A stretch of 64,000 nt of DNA, from assembly GCA_032209605.1 (NCBI GenBank), contig JASFXZ010000008.1, positions 1,674,001-1,738,000 of the forward strand, given 5' to 3'. Shown in pieces: positions 59,201 to 64,000 of this stretch. This DNA is from Mactromeris polynyma (lineage: Eukaryota; Mollusca; Bivalvia; Venerida; Mactridae). The position numbers and the translations under genes were made by a program. The notes below the pieces were generated by a model. The model saw only the letters and a program-made list of their open reading frames with translations, had not been told where the DNA came from and did no database searches. The first letter of the stretch is position 1. Each line of letters opens with the position of its first letter.

Positions 59201-60862
59201 AACTAGCATTGATCTTTTACTGTTTAATGCTAAAACTTTCTTTAAATTAATATTTTAAAATGTGTCTTACTTGCTCATTCATCTCCATTGATTACATCTT
59301 ATTGGGAGCATAGCTCAGGAAATATTTATGGATTTTCTGAATAGTGGAATTCAGTAACAGTAAACGTGCTACGTCTGACAACTATGTATTAATCCATGCC
59401 TTTTAAAATTAAGCCACCAGTAAAAACAGCCAGGTGGGACATGGCCAACCCCACTCCCATCTAAGTAAATCTCTGTGAGAAAGGTGATAAAAATATAATA
59501 GTAAACTGGGGTTCTGTAATAGGAAGAAATATTCCTTGAATACGAGTAGTGTTAAATTACCAGGCATAATGTTGGCATTTTTCTCTGTACTTTCTGAATA
59601 TAAAACCAGTGTTCAATACCGAACAACTCTAGTGCTTTCAGCGCTTTGATTTCAATTGCTTCCAATGGGTCAATTATCCCTGATTGTAAATGTTAATAAT
59701 CAAGTCATTATTGCAAACATCCATTTATTAAACCTAGGATTTTAGAAATTTGTGTTATAAGAGTTTTGATAGGTTTGTCAGAGGTTGTCAGGCAGTACAA
59801 TGAAACTGAAAAAATTCAAAGAGATTTGCTGGATATTTATACAGATATGTACACTTGGTAAAAGGATGGAACCTATTGACACTTTTGATCTGTTTAATAG
59901 AAGAAACAAGAGAAGCACTTACAGGTTCTATTCCAAGACCTTATATTAAGAGTCAACAAGCCATCATCAGTGTCTGGAAATAAACATTGGATTTTACATA
60001 AGTAAATGTAAATTACATAATTTCTTTTGACCGCCTATGCAAATTTTAGCTCAAGGGGTAAAGTCCTAGGGGCTAATGCATGAAGATTAGAACGTTTGAA
60101 TTTTTCCAGCCTGTAACAATCGCAAACTACATATCCATGGTAAGGGAAGTAACTCCAACATACTTAACTTTTCACTACATGGTATTTATGGTTTCGAAAA
60201 GTAAACAAACCACACAAAGTGCGCGCGATATTTATATCTGTTATGATCAGCAGATAATACCTGAAACTATCGAAGTCAATATTTGAAAGTCAACTTATTG
60301 GGTGATAGATAACAGGTCAACTGACTTATGTACATCCATTATGACACAGGCAGAAACTGATGTTTAACATATGATTCAATTTGACCTACTTACTTGGACG
60401 CAGTAGACTAGAAGCAATCTTGGCAGGAATATCTACCCCAGGAATGGTTGCATCAATATAGGTCAAGGTCACTAATGTTGGTGGTATCTTGCATTCTTCT
60501 AACAATACTGGTACTATACAACTGTACCCGCATCCCATTGAGGTGACAAAGGCAACATCAGTCTCATATTTACACCATCCACTTTGTAGAAAAGCGGGTG
60601 ATAGAAATAATAGAACTTTGGCAGACATCATCATACCTTCCTGAATGTTAACAGAAATATCCTTTCCCGCCTGAAAATCGCGTTCTGCATGCATACATTT
60701 CAAGTTGAATCGTTTCTCAATTTCATCGATACAAGGTAGAACTTTGTCATTGTCCTCATTACAAAATGAAATGAAGAAATGTTTGGACTTTCCCTCAGGA
60801 AGTGGCAAGATTTCAGCAGCGATGGTTTCATCAGGTGTTATTGGCTCAAAAAGTTCATCCAT
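47093..60862 (-). CDS. TIR-domain protein with two transmembrane helices
   Basis: Coding exons 60394-60862, 55083-55207, 52573-52899, 51228-51290, 48878-48967 and 47093-47248 join in phase to 409 residues. Residues 27-156 form a TIR domain: box 1 HFFISFCNEDND, then a box 2/BB-loop region AERDFQAGKDISVNI, LLFLSPAFLQSGWCKYETDV, and IVPVLLEECKIPPTL. Box 2 has RDFQAG where TLR/MyD88 TIRs usually have P-G. Glu100 in the GWCKYE motif sits where NADase TIRs have their catalytic glutamate, but TLR adaptors share this residue, so enzyme activity cannot be inferred. Residues 157-228 are a Cys/basic linker of unknown fold. Predicted helices are about 229-251 and 273-297, giving cytosolic TIR and C-terminus. 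There is no leucine-rich repeat, death domain or signal peptide. The likely role is innate immune or stress signalling at a membrane (inference). The start ATG (60860-60862, AACATGG) follows an acceptor at 60892 and an in-frame TGA. Intron 1 holds a 3.4-kb minisatellite. Confidence 0.85.
47501..47716 (-). mobile_element. tRNA-derived SINE (family 2)
   Basis: The reverse strand carries AGTGGCCAAGGGATAGAG (A box), CACGGATTTGAATCCCGG (B box), TTCCTGAATTAGGTGTGAAT, ACTAACCCAGCAAC, AACTTGTTTTACATTAAATG and an AAATAAAT tail, the same order as 24554-24784. In the last intron of the TIR gene. Confidence 0.8.
47937..48863. repeat. AAGAGGGCCATGATG / AGCTCACC repeat with terminal hairpin
   Basis: Starts AACAAGAGGGCCATGATGTC. 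It has several modules with ACTATATACATATAGAAAAA, CTCCGCCACCCTGGTAGCCA and AGAAGATCACCTAAGG. It ends CGTACGGATGGACAG then AGCTCACCTTGAGCAGTGCA and TGCTCAGGTGAGCT, a hairpin. The end lies 14 bases from the limit of TIR-gene exon 5. Confidence 0.85.
48878..48967 (-). CDS. TIR gene, candidate exon 5
   Basis: 90 nt, phase 0 at both ends: CFLFLPIQEYFIGVIKARNI to DTRMTQE. Acceptor TTGTTTCAG, donor GAG|GTACCT. No recognised domain. Confidence 0.6.
49385..49640. repeat. Degenerate ~50-bp tandem repeat
   Basis: Five loose copies of a motif with AGTATAAGCCTTTAACACCT and AGTGTGACCTCAAAAGA. In the intron between exons 4 and 5 of the TIR gene. Confidence 0.8.
49641..51152. other. Intronic or 3' flanking sequence, nothing recognised
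   Basis: AT-rich. An ATGGACTCCAAGTTAGAAGA stretch at 50199 opens a short frame that soon closes and matches nothing known. Confidence 0.5.
51153..51290 (-). CDS. TIR gene, exon 4 with alternative 3' ends
   Basis: Acceptor TTCTTTTTCAG. Read through, it gives 45 residues (RDISVQSKLWQLTRKQC to SFVTETSPV) and TAA at 51153-51155, a 352-residue protein. Alternatively an internal donor AAT|GTAATA at 51228 ends the exon after 21 codons in phase 0, which fits the next candidate exon. No AATAAA was seen in about 150 bases after the TAA, which favours the longer isoform. Confidence 0.65.
   Translation of the reverse strand, partial: RDISVQSKLWQLTRKQCIQNNVILLFTSRRNQLPAVSFVTETSPV
51291..52572. other. 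Intron 3 of the TIR gene, nothing recognised
   Basis: AT-rich, with several short open frames lacking family resemblance. A TATATATATATAATA run lies near 52350. Confidence 0.6.
52573..52899 (-). CDS. TIR gene, exon 3 (two transmembrane helices)
   Basis: Residues 199-307. Helix 1 is within FGWSCLILLPICVLLFFLVT and helix 2 within VQIIMCLVLPGWFLLMQISI, separated by a short basic/polar loop (QYQTRRPSDQKY). Acceptor AATATTGCAG, donor AAG|GTAACT, phase 0 at both ends. Confidence 0.88.
53080..53640. repeat. ACATGTGACCCC modular repeat
   Basis: Four diverged modules of about 120-150 bp, each with TATATGTCTGTAGGAAACAT or similar, GTGACCCCTAGGACGG, TTCTGACCCCAGAGTCATAA and TAGGAGACCACTAAA. This motif set recurs widely in bivalve genomes as non-coding repeats. 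Confidence 0.82.
53891..53955. mobile_element. pogo-like MITE, 5' fragment
   Basis: CAGTCGAACCTCGTTTATTC after TA, then ACTGTCTATCCAAATACTGG, matching the first part of 8974-9123. The rest is missing. Confidence 0.7.
53990..54605. repeat. Repeat with CAGACAGACGGATGGACAG tract
   Basis: Contains GTGACAGACAGACGGATGG, two GGTTCAAAAGTTATTGAGC-like blocks, repeated TTGACCTCTAA and CTCATTTTATCAGGGAGACA. Probably the tail part of a modular repeat like those at 21935 and 47937; borders are uncertain. Confidence 0.55.
54790..55040. repeat. Fragment of the CAGGGAA/AAGACAAT repeat family
   Basis: Has TCTCAAGACAATGACTTCC, CTCAGGGAAACATTGGCC, GTAAGGGCAAACACTTACC and AAAAGGGAGAGAGAATCCAT, the same order as 43010-43200. 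Ends about 40 bases from TIR-gene exon 2. Confidence 0.7.
55083..55207 (-). CDS. TIR gene, exon 2 (linker)
   Basis: Residues 157-198, ENGYCHILHAERDNLW to LRENGVE. Acceptor TATGTTGTAG, donor GAA|GTAAGT. Phase 1 in and 0 out match the neighbours. Confidence 0.85.
55385..58805. repeat. 3.4-kb, 42-bp minisatellite in TIR-gene intron 1
   Basis: About 80 copies of a 42-bp unit with CAGAACCAGAAACACTGTAC, ACATGGTAAGGTACAC and variants (TATACATGG, GGTCAGG, ACTCATAA, CAGATCC). Variant strings recur as higher-order blocks; for example the segment at 58041 reappears at 58419, exactly 378 bp (9 units) on. Shortened units with ACACTGGACACATGACAAGG occur near 56976, 57388, 57550 and 58766. As 42 is a multiple of three and some frames lack stops, frames of up to 494 codons run through it; these are not genes. 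Confidence 0.97.
58810..60385. other. Rest of TIR-gene intron 1, nothing recognised
   Basis: A short repeat of TTAACTACGTTTGCG-type motifs lies at 59003-59065; otherwise AT-rich sequence. Confidence 0.6.
60394..60862 (-). CDS. TIR gene, coding exon 1 (TIR domain)
   Basis: Residues 1-156. The exon itself begins at 60891 after TTTCTGTTTGCAG, with 29 bases of leader. Donor CCAA|GTAAGT, phase 1. The whole TIR domain lies in this one exon. Confidence 0.92.
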
Positions 60863-60891
60863 GTTTATGTTACGCAATTGGTATCAACATT

Positions 60892-61566
60892 CTGCAAACA
60901 GAAACATGGCCCAAAAAGGTATCGACCGTCCATTTACGACAAATTCATTGAAGACATTCAATTTACAATAACCACCATAAAGTTCGACATCACTTTCTAT
61001 TCAATTAGTCTTACTTGCAATTTATTATCCCCACAAGTATGTATGGTATACAAATGTACATGTAAATGGTTTTATGAGACAGTTACATCACGAGTTACTT
61101 AGTACTGAATGCTTGAAGTAAACTAAGTTTACACTCTAGACATATACCACTGTAAAGTATGCGTAAATATTAATATGTACCACAATATATTGCTTCATTA
61201 CTCAAGGACCTGTTTATGAACATAGTGTTCCAGATTAACCTAAAACTGCGACATTTTCCAGTGTTCACTTGATTTTCTAGATAGGAGAGTCTGTGAGCAT
61301 CCCCGAGAAAATGTTGAAATAGCTGCATTATGCGTAAAACATATTTTTTATAAAAAAACAAAGAACACAGTTTAGCTGTTTTGTCAAGCTGAAGCCTTTA
61401 AAGCTTACTCCTTACCTTCCTATTTGTATAACATGAATAAATGAACTTACCATGAATGTGTATCCGTTCAATCACAAACAGTGAAACACTCGATCGGTTT
61501 GTGCAATCGAAAGTGTGTCAATGGATTTTCCGAAAATGTGCGAATAAGTTCAATGCATCTATATAC
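60892..61566. other. 5' region of the TIR gene
   Basis: A possible non-coding exon ends at 61451 (minus-strand CATTCATG|GTAAGT); nothing else recognised. The promoter cannot be placed. Confidence 0.4.
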
Positions 61567-62540
61567 TATGGTGGCATATTACTGCCACCAGTTAGCATGA
61601 TAGCGTTCGCGAATTAATTCGTGTTAACCACTTAATTATTACGATAATTATCTAGCTATCTAGTTAATATTCGTGATATATTTTAGGTAAGATAAATATC
61701 ATACAACTAGAAACAGGCTTGAAAGTGCCCAGAACTGCCACCTCTTACCTTTTTATGATGTATTGTACTAGATTTAAGTGGTAACACGAATCTTATCTAG
61801 ATGACCACTTATTATGTTACTTAACAACTCAAATTCGCGAATTTCACTTCAGATTCGTGTTACCACTTATTTATAGATGCGTTTTTGGCTTCTACATGTA
61901 AGTGGTAACACGAATCTTATCTAGTTGACTACTTATTATGTTACTTAATAACTAAAATTCGCGAATTTCACTCATTTTTGGCTTCTACATGTAAGTGGTA
62001 ACACGAATCTTAGACTTATCTAGTTGACCACTTATTATGTTACTTAATAACTCAAATTCGCGAATTTCACTTAAGATTCGTGTTACCACTTATTCATTTT
62101 TGACTTATATATGTAAGTGGTAACACGAATCTTAAGTGAAATTCGCGAATTTGAGTTATTAAGTAACATAATAAGTAGTCAACTAGATAAGATTCGTGTT
62201 ACCACTTACATGTAGAAGTCAAAAATGCATTTATAAATAAGTGATAACACGAATCTGAAGTGAAATTCGCGAATTTGAGTTACTAAGTAACATAATAAGT
62301 GGTCAACTAGATAAGATTCGTGTTACCACTTAAATCTAGTGTAATACATCATAAAAAGGTAAGAGGTGGCAGTTCTGGGCACTTTCAAGCCTGTTTCTAG
62401 TTTTATGAAATTTATCTTACCGAACATTTATCACGAATATTAACTAGATAGCTAGATAATTATCGTAATAATTAAGTGGTTAACACGAATTAATTCGCGA
62501 ACGCTATCATGCTAACTGGGGGCAGTAATATGCCACCATA
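61567..62540. mobile_element. 974-bp palindromic foldback element
   Basis: The left end TATGGTGGCATATTACTGCC and right end GGCAGTAATATGCCACCATA are exact inverse partners. The arms continue to match inward: TAGCATGATAGCGTTCGCGA / TCGCGAACGCTATCATGCTA; CGTAATAATTAAGTGGTTAA and partner; CCAGAACTGCCACCTCTTAC / GTAAGAGGTGGCAGTTCTGG. The middle holds about five copies of a 90-110-bp module that is itself inverted, with GTGGTAACACGAATCTTA at its ends and AAATTCGCGAATTTC inside. No coding capacity. Closest in form to Foldback-type or long-TIR MITE elements. Confidence 0.92.
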
Positions 62541-62549
62541 ATATACCGA

Positions 62550-62690
62550 ACCGGCCCGGATCCAGAAATTCCCGACTGGGGGGGGGGCAAACAAATGCCA
62601 CGCACTTGAGGTGGGGGTAGGTACGGGAGGGATTTATCCCCCACCTTTAAGGGGGTCCGGGGGATCTTCCCCGTAAATTGTTTACAATAT
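62550..62690. repeat. CCCGGATCC...GGGGGGG repeat fragment
   Basis: CGGCCCGGATCCAGAAATT, a G10 run, ATCCCCCACCTTTAAGGGGG and TCCGGGGGATCTTCCCCG. GC-rich against the surroundings and with a small internal inverted repeat. The class is unknown. Confidence 0.55.
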
Positions 62691-63241
62691 ATATATGAAA
62701 TTGTGGCTTCTGGTGCATTTCGTAGTCTAAATGTTTAGGAATCATTCATGCGAATTGCACTTGTATTATCTTGTTAAAGTACCACCATTTTAACAAATTT
62801 CCAGGGGACAGCCCCTCCTGTACCTACTCCCAATCAGCCTTCAGTAAAAACCCTTGTCACAAGTGAATAAGAAGCCCATTTCGTCATAAACTCTGTGAAA
62901 TAGTGTAGATATTAAAACGTTCATGCTGATTTGGCAGACTCTTTTTAATGTCCAAAATGAACATGATGAGGGAGCACACTTAAAACTTGTATTAACTGTT
63001 AGTATATACTTAAACTACAAACAGGTTTATGTATGCTCCCTGAAATAATATAAATGTGTTTATCATCTCTGACATAAAATAATTGGCTGTGAGCGCAGAA
63101 AAAATGGCCCATCTGGCACAGAAATCACAATTCAATTTTTTTACACGAGAACATTATTTAATTATTTGCCTCTATAACAACAATTTTGAAATGAAGTTAT
63201 GTTGCATAGTTTTTAAGTATAGCGTTTTGAAAATACACCTA
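62691..63241. other. No gene recognised
   Basis: AT-rich spacer between the GC-rich repeat fragment and the foldback. Confidence 0.6.
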
Positions 63242-63539
63242 CCCCCGGACAAAATCCCCTTCACTCGTTTTGTACAAGGTGGACAAAATCCCCTTCGTGA
63301 ATTTTACAAGGCGGCAAAAAAAACCTTCATGAATTTTACAATAAGTAGGACAAAACACCCTCTGATATTTTTTTTCAACAGTGGATATAACATCCCTTAA
63401 GTATTGCATCTTTGCCTTTGTTATTATTGCAAAATATCTTATTATTTGAGGGGATTTTGTCCTACTTGTAAAATTCATGAAGGGGATTTTGTCCACCTTG
63501 TAAAATTCACGACGGGGATTGGAGGGGATTTTGTCCGTA
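63242..63539. mobile_element. Small foldback element, ~300 bp
   Basis: Left arm GGACAAAATCCCCTTCACTC...GGACAAAATCCCCTTCGTGA and right arm TCATGAAGGGGATTTTGTCC...GGGGATTTTGTCC are inverted. Each arm contains tandem copies of the GGACAAAATCCCCTTC and TGAATTTTACAA motifs. No coding capacity. Confidence 0.85.
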
Positions 63540-64000
63540 TACCGTAATTTGTCTTGTCAGGTTTTATGGACGGTAATGTCGCGACATACTCATAACAAGC
63601 GGTGCTAATTCTAAAGAATTGTAATATTCTCGAATTTCTATAATGAATACTAGCAAGTTTATTATGATGATTAACATTCATAACTGGAAGTAGTTGTGTA
63701 TTCATGCAATTTGTTTCGATACGGATTTGCTTGCAACACCTATATCAATTAAACGGTTAAAGGTAGATAGTCTTCTTTTTTATCAAAACACACTAAGAAA
63801 TAATATTTTGAAAAAGGCACGTTAATGCCTTCATACAGACATACTCAAAAATACTGCATTATAACTTTTCGTAGAAGTTTTCCGGAATCGTGGATATGTC
63901 CTATATGCAAACGCTAACACGGCATGTACGTCGAAATAGAAACTCCTGTATCGGACTCGTGTATTTGTGGTTTTGGGAACATGTTTACAAACTGTATGTA
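63540..64000. other. No gene recognised
   Basis: AT-rich sequence to the window edge. Confidence 0.6.

Noticed and set aside
47093..60862. TIR-STING fusion or Toll-like receptor
   Set aside because: No cyclic-dinucleotide-binding domain, no four-helix N-terminal membrane region and no leucine-rich repeats could be found in the exons.

Overview
The window is AT-rich animal nuclear DNA with intron-split genes and dense interspersed and tandem repeats. Three things point to a bivalve mollusc. The interspersed repeats carry the GGCCATAACT and ACATGTGACCCC signatures familiar from bivalve genomes. There are tRNA-derived SINEs and many short TA-flanked MITEs. The gene content is zig-8/dpr-like, Integrator, orphan GPCR and TIR. 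The species cannot be fixed from the sequence alone.

Four protein-coding genes can be supported. (1) 4202-11886, plus strand: the 3' part of a two-Ig-domain, probably GPI-anchored, neuronal cell-surface protein of the zig-8/dpr type. It has four exons with matching phases and an in-frame 24-nt microexon candidate; the 5' exon(s) with the signal peptide were not found. (2) 27375-16780, minus strand: a complete nine-exon INTS14 gene (Integrator subunit 14, VWA9), 511 codons plus stop. (3) 40774-41895, plus strand: a single-exon orphan class A GPCR of 373 residues. (4) 60862-47093, minus strand: a TIR-domain protein with two predicted transmembrane helices, built from four to six phase-compatible exons with two possible 3' ends. 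Gene 4 is the most unusual gene here.

Layout: 1-1.74 kb is a 44-bp minisatellite. 2.7-3.8 kb is a LINE 3' end. 4.2-12.2 kb is the Ig gene with MITE-filled introns. 12.7-16.05 kb holds MITEs, a perfect hairpin and a 22-bp minisatellite. 16.8-27.4 kb is INTS14, with SINEs, MITEs and a modular GGCCATAACT repeat in its introns. 27.56-28.19 kb is a 54-bp minisatellite just upstream of INTS14. 29.0-40.6 kb is mostly transposon remnants, including an internally deleted LINE and a broken LINE with a SINE in it. 40.8-41.9 kb is the GPCR. 42.1-46.8 kb has a duplicated repeat with a SINE in one copy and a 41-bp minisatellite. 47.1-60.9 kb is the TIR gene, whose first coding intron holds a 3.4-kb 42-bp minisatellite. 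61.6-62.5 kb is a nearly 1-kb palindrome, followed by a smaller foldback at 63.2-63.5 kb.

The four genes have no obvious shared pathway; this is ordinary animal gene neighbourhood structure, not an operon. A recurring theme is that tandem arrays appear inside mobile elements: at least three minisatellites here are internal expansions of MITEs or repeats. All exon limits come from splice-site consensus, reading-frame phase and protein family resemblance by eye; no alignment or transcript data were used.
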